Assembly (NCBI GenBank): GCA_020072815.1 | Contig: JAIQGE010000019.1 | Location: forward strand, 1-64,000 | From: Terriglobia bacterium | GTDB taxonomy: Bacteria; Acidobacteriota; Terriglobia; Terriglobales; Acidobacteriaceae | Direction: 5' to 3' | DNA: 64,000 nt | Shown here: in pieces, positions 42,441 through 50,328 of the stretch | How positions within the stretch are numbered: position 1 is the first letter of the stretch | Layout of the letters: every line of letters starts with the position of its first letter | Notes under the pieces: generated by a model | What the model saw: the letters and a program-made list of their open reading frames with translations, nothing else | Told to the model about the DNA's origin: nothing | Databases searched by the model: none | Translations under genes and position numbers: made by a program

Positions 42441-45400
42441 TCAATGGCTTGCGGCCTTGTCCTCGGCTTCTCCCGGCGGCGCCAGAATGATGGCCGGAAC
42501 CTCCTGTTTGCGCACGGCGTCGTCATAAGCGGGTACATCGGTAGTTAGGATCAGCTTCCATTTGGCCAGCTGTTCGTCGAGCTGTCTGCTGAGCATGTCA
42601 TACACATCATAGGAAGCTTGCGTAGGGGCCGAATCCGCGCTTCCTACTACTCCGCCTAGCGCAACCAAATAGTTGTTGAGCCGGATTGGATAGTTCAACA
42701 CGTCCTGGTTGCTCTTGGCTTTGGTCTGGACCAGGACTTCTTCTACTTCGGTCATTTTCTTGTCCAGTTGTTTGCCGGCGTCGGCGACGGCTTTGGCCTG
42801 GGGCTGGCCTTCCAGGCGTTTGTTGAGCGCGGTGATCTGCGCGCGGATGTCGCGAATCTGGTTGATGGTGTCATGCGCTTGGGTGACGGCGTAGCGGATC
42901 TTGATCAGCAGATCAAACTGCTTCTCCAGGTCCTGTTGCGAAACTTGCAGCCGCGGGTCAGGGACGATCTCCAGCGGCGCCGTGTACTGCTTGCCTTTCA
43001 CGGTGATGCGGACTTGATACGCGCCCGGTAGGGCTTCCGGCCCGTCCGTGTTGCCGGCCCACAGCGGCGAGCGCGGCACGCGGCTGGCGCCTTCGTATTG
43101 CAGGTCCCAAACAAATCGGTTCAGGCCGGCTTCTGTGGGAAGTCCGCGCGGAGGCGGACGAAAGCCACCTTCGTCGTCCGCTGCTTCTTCACCCGGCTGG
43201 CGCTTGGGCGGATACTTGCGGACCACCTGGCCTTTCTGGTCCAGGATTTCCAGCGTGATCAGCGGAGCTTTTGCCGAATCGGAGTCAGCCGCAGCGCCTT
43301 CAGGCTTTGCGGGACTTGCCGGCGCGGCGGCAGCAGCGGGTTTTTCTGCGGAGGGAGTTGCATCGGCGGGCTTTTTGCCGCCATCGGCCTTCAACGCTGT
43401 CTTGAGCGAGTAGTAAATCACCGCGCCGGAAGGTGGATTTTGTCCGGAGTTCGGCCCGCCGCCGAAGAAGCCTCCGCCAAATTGCGTGTGGTTGGCGGGG
43501 CTGGGCGCGTAAAGATGAACGTCTTCACTGGCTAGCTCAGGTTTGTACTGCTGCAGCGGAGCGATGTCATCCAGAATCCAGAAGGAGCGGCCGTGCGTGG
43601 CCGCGACAACATCATTGTTATGGGTAACCAGGTCCCACACCGGCGCCGGAGGCAGGTTGTTCTGCAACGCCTGCCAGTTGCCGCCATCGTCAAAGGAGAC
43701 GAAGACACCTTTTTCTGTCGCCGCGTACAGGAGACCTTTGCGTTTTTTGTCTTCGCGCACAGCGTGGACGTAGGCTTCCGCGGGGATGCCGTTGGTGATG
43801 CTGGTCCAGGTCTTGCCGAAATCGCCGGTCTTGAAGGCGTACGGCGCAGAGTCATCCATCCGGTGGCGCTCCACCGCGACGTACGCGGTGCCGGCGTCAT
43901 ATTTTGACGCTTCAATCATGCTCACCGTGCCCCACTCCGGCATGTTTTTGGGCGTGACGTCGGACCAATTCTTGCCGCCGTCGGTGGTCACCTGGATGAG
44001 CCCGTCGTCTGAGCCGGTCCAGATCATGTCTTTCTGCAGCGGCGATTCGGTCACTGCAAAAATCGTGTCGTAGACTTCCACACCGGTGTTGTCTTTGGTG
44101 ATGGGACCGCCGGAAGCCACCTGCTTGCTCTTGTCGTTGCGCGTAAGGTCCGGGCTGATGATCTGCCAGTGCACGCCTTCGTCGGTGGTCTTGAACAGGA
44201 CCTGGGCGGCGAAATACAGAGTCTTGGGATCGTGCTGGGAAAAGACGATGGGCTCGGTCCACTGAAAGCGGTATTTCTGGTCAGCGGCGGCGGCGCCGAT
44301 GGGGTTGATGGGCCAAGGCGTGACGTTCTGTTCCTGGCCGGTGTGATGATCATAGCGGGTGATGTCACCGCCGTAGGAACCGGCATAAACAATCTCCGGG
44401 TCGCGCGGATCAGGAGCAATGTAACCGCTCTCTCCGCCGCCCACGGCATGCCAACTGGCGCGGCCAATGCCGCCTTGCGACGCGCTGGCAATGGCGACGG
44501 ACGAATTGTCCTGCTGCGAGCCGTACAGCCAGTAAGGAAACCGATTGTCGGTTACCACATGGTAGAACTGCGCTGTTGGCTGGTTGTCCTGGCCGGTCCA
44601 ACTGGCGCCGCCGTTGGTGCTTACGTTGGCGCCGCCGTCGTTGGATTCGATCATGCGATTGGCATCGTTGGGATCAATCCACAGCCCGTGGTTGTCGCCG
44701 TGCGGTACGCGAATCGGACGAAAACTCCTGCCGCCATCATTGGAGCGGAACATTCCGGTGTTGAGCACGTACACGCCGTCAGCGGAATGGGGATCAGCGA
44801 AGACGTGCGTGTAGTAAAACGCGCGCTGGCGATATTGGCGATCGCTGTTGGCCAACGTCCAGGAGTCGCCGCCGTCGTCGGAGCGGAACAGGCCGCCTTT
44901 GTCAGCTTCGATCAAAGCCCACACGCGGTTGCCGCTGTAGCTCACGGCCACGCCGATCCTGCCGATGGGGCCGTCAGGCAATCCGTGTCCGCTGAGATGT
45001 TTCCAGGTTGAGCCGCCGTCAGTGCTGCGATACAGGCCGCTGCCGGGGCCGCCGCTGTCCATGCCCCAGGGCGAGCGGCGCGCCTGCCACAAGCCGGCAA
45101 AAATGGTGTTGGCATTGTTGGGATCAAAAGCCAGATCAATGCCGCCGGTGTTTTCGTCTTTGAACAGTACCTTGGCCCAGGTTTTGCCGCCGTCAGTGGT
45201 GCGGAAGATGCCGCGTTCGGGGTTTGGACCGAAGGGATGTCCCAGCGCGGCCACCAGAACAACATCAGGATTTTTGGGATGAACAATGAGCCTGCCGATG
45301 GCCCGGGTGTCGCGCAGGCCAACGAAAGTCCACGTCTTGCCCGCATCGGTGGATTTGTAAACGCCGTTGCCGGAGACGATGTTGCCGCGGATGCAGGCTT

Positions 45401-45905
45401 CGCCGGTGCCGGCATAGATCACGTTGGGGTCAGAGGGCGCGACGGCGATCGCGCCAATCGAAGGCGACATGTCTTTCATCTTGTCGGTCACGGGACGCCA
45501 GGTCAGGCCGCCGTCAGTGCTCTTCCACACGCCGCCAGCCACGCTGCCAAAGTAGTACGTGTGCGCGTCGCCCACCACCCCGCTTACGGCCAGGGCGCGT
45601 CCGCCACGATATGGCCCAACCAGCCGCCATGTGAGCCCGTGCCAGGGCCCCTTGGGCTCTTCTTCTTTTTCTGCTGCTTCTTCACCGGCGGGAGCGGCCT
45701 GCGTGGCTTCGGCTTTGGCCTTTTCGGCTTTCTCCGCAGCCGGAGACGTCTTGGCAGGTTCCTTGCGCTGCTTGGGGCTAGTCTTCTTATCCTGCTGGGG
45801 CGCTGCAGCCTGGAGCGAGGCTGGACCGAAAAGGGCTGCGCCGATCAGCGCGAATGTCAAAACCAGCGGCAGGCCGCATTTGAAGACGTAGTTAGAGCAA
45901 CGCAT
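42441..45905 (-). CDS. exported VPS10/BNR-repeat beta-propeller protein
   Basis: A 1154-residue exported protein. Signal peptide (about 10-34), a Lys/Glu/Ala-rich linker, then many BNR/sortilin-type repeats with the S-x-D-x-G-x-T-W pattern (KSTDGGLTW, KSTDAGKTW, RTTDGGKTW, RSTDGGSTW), forming one or two large beta-propellers. Then come an Ala/Pro-rich linker, a beta domain (ALPGAYQVRITVKGKQY) and a C-terminal helical region. Annotated in many genomes as 'glycosyl hydrolase', but no glycosidase active site is evident, so a binding role is equally likely. The start at 45905 has GGAGG upstream; the longer frame is only leader. Monocistronic. Confidence 0.85.
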   Translation of the reverse strand: MRCSNYVFKCGLPLVLTFALIGAALFGPASLQAAAPQQDKKTSPKQRKEPAKTSPAAEKAEKAKAEATQAAPAGEEAAEKEEEPKGPWHGLTWRLVGPYRGGRALAVSGVVGDAHTYYFGSVAGGVWKSTDGGLTWRPVTDKMKDMSPSIGAIAVAPSDPNVIYAGTGEACIRGNIVSGNGVYKSTDAGKTWTFVGLRDTRAIGRLIVHPKNPDVVLVAALGHPFGPNPERGIFRTTDGGKTWAKVLFKDENTGGIDLAFDPNNANTIFAGLWQARRSPWGMDSGGPGSGLYRSTDGGSTWKHLSGHGLPDGPIGRIGVAVSYSGNRVWALIEADKGGLFRSDDGGDSWTLANSDRQYRQRAFYYTHVFADPHSADGVYVLNTGMFRSNDGGRSFRPIRVPHGDNHGLWIDPNDANRMIESNDGGANVSTNGGASWTGQDNQPTAQFYHVVTDNRFPYWLYGSQQDNSSVAIASASQGGIGRASWHAVGGGESGYIAPDPRDPEIVYAGSYGGDITRYDHHTGQEQNVTPWPINPIGAAAADQKYRFQWTEPIVFSQHDPKTLYFAAQVLFKTTDEGVHWQIISPDLTRNDKSKQVASGGPITKDNTGVEVYDTIFAVTESPLQKDMIWTGSDDGLIQVTTDGGKNWSDVTPKNMPEWGTVSMIEASKYDAGTAYVAVERHRMDDSAPYAFKTGDFGKTWTSITNGIPAEAYVHAVREDKKRKGLLYAATEKGVFVSFDDGGNWQALQNNLPPAPVWDLVTHNNDVVAATHGRSFWILDDIAPLQQYKPELASEDVHLYAPSPANHTQFGGGFFGGGPNSGQNPPSGAVIYYSLKTALKADGGKKPADATPSAEKPAAAAAPASPAKPEGAAADSDSAKAPLITLEILDQKGQVVRKYPPKRQPGEEAADDEGGFRPPPRGLPTEAGLNRFVWDLQYEGASRVPRSPLWAGNTDGPEALPGAYQVRITVKGKQYTAPLEIVPDPRLQVSQQDLEKQFDLLIKIRYAVTQAHDTINQIRDIRAQITALNKRLEGQPQAKAVADAGKQLDKKMTEVEEVLVQTKAKSNQDVLNYPIRLNNYLVALGGVVGSADSAPTQASYDVYDMLSRQLDEQLAKWKLILTTDVPAYDDAVRKQEVPAIILAPPGEAEDKAASH

Positions 45906-46480
45906 GGAAAAAGTCCTCCGGGAGGCAAGGATGTGCGCGATTTTTTGAACCGCATATCCTAACACTTGATCCGTCGAACTCCCCGGGTAAGGACCGCAGT
46001 TTGGCTTGATGTACCAATACATTGGGCAGGTTTCGTTTCCGCCGCGCGACAGCGTTTTGTTGCCGCCGACCTCCGAATAGGGGACCGTTGCGGGCTCCAG
46101 GACGAAACGAAGTGAATTATTCTGCAGACAGTGCCAAAACGGAACCCTCCCCCAAAACCCTTTCTTCCTCAAGCCCGCTCCGCCCCGGGCCGCATGATTG
46201 TTAAAAGTAGTCGGAGGAATGCCAGCCAAACCTAAAGTACCTGGATAACAGCAAGTTAGGAGCGATTGATTAAGACATTCTAACCGTGTTGACTCCTGGT
46301 TGGAACTTGCAGTACTTTCTTGCCCGCGTTCGGGTCGTACGGGGAGACATTCTCGTACGATCTGGCGCAAACGGTTTTCCTTCCCGTCCACCTTTGGCAG
46401 ACAGCTCCCAATCGTCTGCAGTACGGCTGAGTTCACAAATCCACAAATTCTCGAGAAAAGAATTGCTAGGAGGAACTCGC
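45906..46480. other. long divergent intergenic region
   Basis: No gene was found in 575 nt between the VPS10-like gene and the di-haem oxidoreductase. It contains an inverted repeat TCGTACG (46335-46341) and CGTACGA (46354-46360), a candidate operator. A TTGACT near 46290 has only a weak -10 partner. Confidence 0.5.
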
Positions 46481-47860
46481 ATGGCGAGTCGGAAATTTCC
46501 CTTTTTGACGCTTACCCTTGCAGTGCTGTTCATGGCCGGAATGGCATTTGCGCAAACCGATCCCGGAGTTCGCGGTGGCGCGGCCGGCGCCGGCGGGCCG
46601 CTGGCTTCTGTAGCCGCCAACAACCCTGCAGGAAGCTTGGCGTTCTTCAACCAGACCCTGGCCACCTTTAGAGAGGTGGACTCGGTTTCCGGAACCATCG
46701 AGGCTGGTTCCGGTCTGGGACCGCGCTTCAACTCCCGAAGCTGCGCGTTCTGCCATGCCCAACCCGCCACCGGCGGCAGCAGCCCATCGGTCAACCCGCA
46801 AGTGACGGATGCCACTGCTGACGGCGCCAAGAACACTATCCCGACGTTCATCACAGCCAGCGGCCCGGTGCGCGAAGCCCGGTTCCCGTTCTTCTTTGAT
46901 CAGTTCGGCAACCCTGACTTCAACAACCCGAACGGCGGCGTGGAAGACCTGTTCACCATCACGGGTCGAACCGACGCCGGCACTTGCAGTCTGCAACAGC
47001 CCAGCTTTGCCCAGGCCCAGGCCGTGGGCAACATCATTTTCCGCATTCCCACGCCGACCTTTGGCACGGGCCTGATGGAAAACATTGATGAGACCACGCT
47101 GTTGAACAATGCCGCCGCCAACTCCGGCTCGTTCGGCACCGGCGGCACGTTCAACCGCAACGGAAATGACGGCACCATCACCCGTTTCGGCTGGAAGGCG
47201 CAGAACAAATCGCTGCTGATCTTTGCCGGTGAGGCCTACAACGTGGAACAAGGCGTGAGCAACGAAGTGTTCACCCAGGAGCGCCCGCTTCCGGGCGAAG
47301 GCCAGACGACCGGTCTGCCGGCGAACTGCAAGATCAATGCCACGCCGGAAGACATCACGCACTTCAACGCCACCAACCTGGAAACGTCGAGCGATGCGGT
47401 GCAATTTGCCATCTTCATGCGCTTGACGGCCCCGCCGACTCCTTCCACCACCGTACCGGGTGGCGCAACGTCCATTGCGAATGGCCGCGCCGTATTCACG
47501 GCCATTGGCTGCGCCGCTTGCCACACCGTGTCGCTGACCACCGCGGCGTCCAACGTCACTCCGAGTTTGGGCAACGCCACGGCCAACCTGTTCAGTGATT
47601 TGGAAATCCATCACATGGGTAACGGCCTGAATGACAACGTGGGTCAGGGCGGCGCCGGCGGCGACCAGTTCCGCTCGGCTCCGCTGTGGGGACTGGGACA
47701 GCGTATATTCTTCCTGCACGACGGCCGCACCAGCAACCTGATTACGGCCATTACCCAGCACGCCAGCAGCGGCTCGGAAGCCAACGGAGTCATCGCGAAC
47801 TACAACGCGCTCTCCGCCACCAACAAGCAGAACCTGTTGAACTTCCTCCGCTCGTTGTAA
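46481..47860 (+). CDS. exported di-haem oxidoreductase (DHOR/DUF1111 family)
   Basis: A 459-residue exported cytochrome. Signal peptide (1-24). Two c-type haem motifs: SCAFCH (Cys88, Cys91, His92) and GCAACH (Cys344, Cys347, His348). The second-half signature RSAPLWGLGQRIFFLHDGR is diagnostic of the DHOR family, related to di-haem cytochrome c peroxidases. Probably an electron-transfer or redox enzyme in the periplasm. AGGAGG precedes the ATG at 46481. Followed after 87 nt by an export-related pair. Confidence 0.9.
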   Translation: MASRKFPFLTLTLAVLFMAGMAFAQTDPGVRGGAAGAGGPLASVAANNPAGSLAFFNQTLATFREVDSVSGTIEAGSGLGPRFNSRSCAFCHAQPATGGSSPSVNPQVTDATADGAKNTIPTFITASGPVREARFPFFFDQFGNPDFNNPNGGVEDLFTITGRTDAGTCSLQQPSFAQAQAVGNIIFRIPTPTFGTGLMENIDETTLLNNAAANSGSFGTGGTFNRNGNDGTITRFGWKAQNKSLLIFAGEAYNVEQGVSNEVFTQERPLPGEGQTTGLPANCKINATPEDITHFNATNLETSSDAVQFAIFMRLTAPPTPSTTVPGGATSIANGRAVFTAIGCAACHTVSLTTAASNVTPSLGNATANLFSDLEIHHMGNGLNDNVGQGGAGGDQFRSAPLWGLGQRIFFLHDGRTSNLITAITQHASSGSEANGVIANYNALSATNKQNLLNFLRSL

Positions 47861-47947
47861 TGGTTGGTTGAACGATGTGTACCGGCGGGACACGAAAGTG
47901 TCCTGCCGGGTCTTTGGATTGAGAAGGGCCTCGCAGGCGAATCGTCC

Positions 47948-49030
47948 ATGAAGATGTTTTGCGTAATCAAAGTCGTCATTTTTCTTGGCTGCTTGAGTGC
48001 AGCGTCTGGATTTGCTGCGGACACCATCAGCGGCAAGGTGAGCAACCAGACAACCAACCGTCCCGCCGCGGGCGATGAAGTCATCCTGCTCCGCCTGGGA
48101 GAAGGCATGGAAGAAGCGGCGCGCACCCGTACGGACGCGCAAGGCGCGTTCAGCTTGCCGGTCGCGATGGCCGGCGCCCAGCACTTCGTGCGCGTCCTTC
48201 ATCAGGGAGTGAACTATGACCAGCGGGTAGTCGGCGCAGCTCCGCTGGAGATCGCCGTCTATGACGTAGTGGCACAGGTCCCCGGACTGACCGGCAGCAT
48301 GGGCATCGTCCAGGTGGAATCCGACGGCGAGTTGCTCAAGGTCACAGAAATGTACGCCATCATCAACGCGTCCAGTCCCCCGGTGACGCAGGCGGGCCCA
48401 AGCAATTATGTATTCACCCTGCCGGCCAAGGCCACGCTGGATTCGTTCGAAAACCGGAAAGCAGGCGGCGCATGGGTGAACGGAACCGCCGCTCCGGTCC
48501 AGGGGCAGCCTGGCCGTTACGCAGTGGACTTTCCGCTGCGTCCTGGAGAGACGCATTTCAAGTACGTGTACCATCTGCCGTACGCAGGCCCAGTCACGCT
48601 GCGCCTGAAGGTGACGTATCCCATCAAGAATTTCGCGGTGGTCCATCCTCCTTCCATGAGCTTCAAGGCCCTGCGCCCGCAGGCTTTCGCCAGCGTGGGA
48701 TTGGTGCAGGGCTTGCAGCTTGAGCAAGCCGTGAGCCAACCAGTGGTGCGGGAGGTTCCAGCGTTTGAGGTTTCGGGCATTGGCACGGCTCCGCGGACTG
48801 AAGCGCGGGCCAAGACAGCGCCACCATCGTCGTCGTTGCCCATGGCGCCTGCAAGGATGGCAGCTGCCAATCCCGCGGCCGCGGGTCCAGCCACCGCACC
48901 GGAAAATTCCAACGACGAGATGTGGGCGATAGGCTCTGGCCTGGCCGCGCTGTTCGCCGCGGGAGTGTTTGCGGCCTGGCGGAGGAGACAAATGCTTGCC
49001 GCAGCGACGTCCGCCAAAGGGAAACCGTGA
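47948..49030 (+). CDS. exported carboxypeptidase-regulatory-like protein with C-terminal membrane anchor
   Basis: A 360-residue protein: signal peptide (1-24), an Ig-like regulatory domain (about 25-105, ISGKVSNQTTNRPAAGDEVIL), a second beta domain (about 120-235), a Pro/Ala-rich linker and a C-terminal membrane helix (about 327-343, AIGSGLAALFAAGVFAAW) with a basic end, so it is anchored with the bulk outside. The stop overlaps the following start by one base (TGATG). Likely works with the TonB-type protein encoded next. Confidence 0.75.
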   Translation: MKMFCVIKVVIFLGCLSAASGFAADTISGKVSNQTTNRPAAGDEVILLRLGEGMEEAARTRTDAQGAFSLPVAMAGAQHFVRVLHQGVNYDQRVVGAAPLEIAVYDVVAQVPGLTGSMGIVQVESDGELLKVTEMYAIINASSPPVTQAGPSNYVFTLPAKATLDSFENRKAGGAWVNGTAAPVQGQPGRYAVDFPLRPGETHFKYVYHLPYAGPVTLRLKVTYPIKNFAVVHPPSMSFKALRPQAFASVGLVQGLQLEQAVSQPVVREVPAFEVSGIGTAPRTEARAKTAPPSSSLPMAPARMAAANPAAAGPATAPENSNDEMWAIGSGLAALFAAGVFAAWRRRQMLAAATSAKGKP

Positions 49031-50082
49031 TGCGCTTCCCAGGAGGTACCTTGAGAGCAAAATTTCTTATCGCCATATTCACCGTAATTCTTTCTATTCC
49101 CAGGTTCGCGGTCGCGCAGGATGAAAGCCCCAAGGACGTCCCGCCTCCGCAGGGTGGAGATTTTTCCAGCAATCCTGACGCGAAGAAGGTGCCGCAGGAC
49201 GTGATCCTGGTAAAGGGCGCCGTGCCCAGCGCCAGCGATTCCACCACTCCGCTGCCGGAAGGCGGGACCATCACCGAGAAGATTTATGCCAACGCGTATT
49301 TCGGCATGGCCTATGCCCTGCCTGCCGGCTGGCGGCAAAAGTTCGTAGGGCCGCCGCCCTCGGACAGCGGATACTTCGTGCTGGCGCAGATCGAGCCGGG
49401 CAAAACTTTCAAAGGCGCTGCGCCGGGCGCCATTCTCATCAGCGCGCAGGACATGTTCTTCAATCTCTCGCCTGCCACTACGGCGCTGGACTTGATCAAC
49501 TTCCGCAAGAGCCGTTTGCTCACCGACTACAAAGTGGAGCGGCAGCCCACGGAAGTCAAAATCGCCAACCGTTCGTTCGTCCGCATGGACTACATGTCGC
49601 CGATTGCCGAGCTGCACTGGTACACGCTGGCGACGCAAATCCGTTGCCATGCGGTGGAGTTTCTGCTCACCAGCCGCGATCCCGCATTGCTGGAGAGCCT
49701 GGTGAAGGGCATGGACACCATGGTGCTCCCGGAGGAAGCCGCGCCGGCCACGGGACGCGGCGGCGGCGCTTTCCCGGTGTGCATCAAAGGCTACGCCAGT
49801 CCGGACAACATGGTGCACAAGGTTGATCCGGTGTTTACCGAGCGCAAGTTCAATTCCATTCCGGTGCGCATCGTGATTGACAAATACGGCAAGGTAAAAC
49901 ACGTGCACGTGCTCAGCGCGTTTCCCGACCAGAGCAAGGCCGTCACCGACGCGCTTCTGCAATGGGAATTCCGGCCACACCGCGTGAACGGCCAAGCGGT
50001 GGAAGTGGAGACCGGCATCGTGTTCGGGGCGCCGCAACGTCCCGCGATCGCGGCCCCGCGCGCCACGGCAGCGAGAGATTAG
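49030..50082 (+). CDS. exported protein with C-terminal TonB domain
   Basis: A 350-residue protein with an N-terminal signal or anchor (about 8-30, AKFLIAIFTVILSIPRFAVA) and a C-terminal TonB-like fold (about 255-345, PVRIVIDKYGKVKHVHVLSAFPD, LLQWEFRPHRVNGQAVEVETGI). The long central part is beta/alpha and unlike classical Pro-rich TonB. It is coupled to the preceding gene and lies upstream of a TonB-dependent receptor but not under the same riboswitch. An energy-transducing or scaffold role is inferred. Confidence 0.75.
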   Translation: MRFPGGTLRAKFLIAIFTVILSIPRFAVAQDESPKDVPPPQGGDFSSNPDAKKVPQDVILVKGAVPSASDSTTPLPEGGTITEKIYANAYFGMAYALPAGWRQKFVGPPPSDSGYFVLAQIEPGKTFKGAAPGAILISAQDMFFNLSPATTALDLINFRKSRLLTDYKVERQPTEVKIANRSFVRMDYMSPIAELHWYTLATQIRCHAVEFLLTSRDPALLESLVKGMDTMVLPEEAAPATGRGGGAFPVCIKGYASPDNMVHKVDPVFTERKFNSIPVRIVIDKYGKVKHVHVLSAFPDQSKAVTDALLQWEFRPHRVNGQAVEVETGIVFGAPQRPAIAAPRATAARD

Positions 50083-50112
50083 CCGGAAAGTTTTCGCGAC
50101 ACTCCGCCGCGC

Positions 50113-50142
50113 TTGACCCCGTGCTGCGCGGCAGCGTATAAC
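50113..50142 (+). promoter_or_regulatory. promoter of the riboswitch-controlled receptor
   Basis: TTGACC (50113-50118), 18-nt spacer and TATAAC (50137-50142), each matching five of six consensus bases, place the transcription start near 50149, at the 5' edge of the cobalamin riboswitch. Confidence 0.65.
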
Positions 50143-50144
50143 TC

Positions 50145-50290
50145 TCGTCACCTGGGAATGGGAAGAGCGGTGCGAATCCGCCACTGCCCCGCAACTGTAA
50201 TCGCTCCAGGACCTGAGCAAATGCCACTGGGAAACCGGGAAGGCGCTCAGGCCCGCAATGGCGTAAGTCAGGAGACCGGCCGGGTAACTC
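50145..50290 (+). promoter_or_regulatory. cobalamin riboswitch
   Basis: Classical cobalamin aptamer: GGTGCGAATCCGCCACTG (from 50169), CCCCGCAACTGTAA, GCCACTGG (50223), and the B12 box region TAAGTCAGGAGACCGGC (50264-50280). The downstream gene encodes a BtuB-like receptor, so vitamin B12 would repress its expression, most simply by blocking translation. The aptamer lies 40 nt before the start codon. Confidence 0.93.
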
Positions 50291-50328
50291 GTAACTCGTT
50301 TTTTCTTCCGAGGGGAAGGAGACCTGCC

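Noticed and set aside
45906-46436. N-terminal extension of the VPS10-like protein
   Set aside because: A signal peptide with a GGAGG ribosome-binding site begins at 45905; the 177 extra codons upstream show no protein features.
46466-49060. 864-codon minus-strand frame
   Set aside because: It is antisense to the di-haem oxidoreductase and Ig-like genes, with low-complexity Arg/Gly/His composition and no domain.
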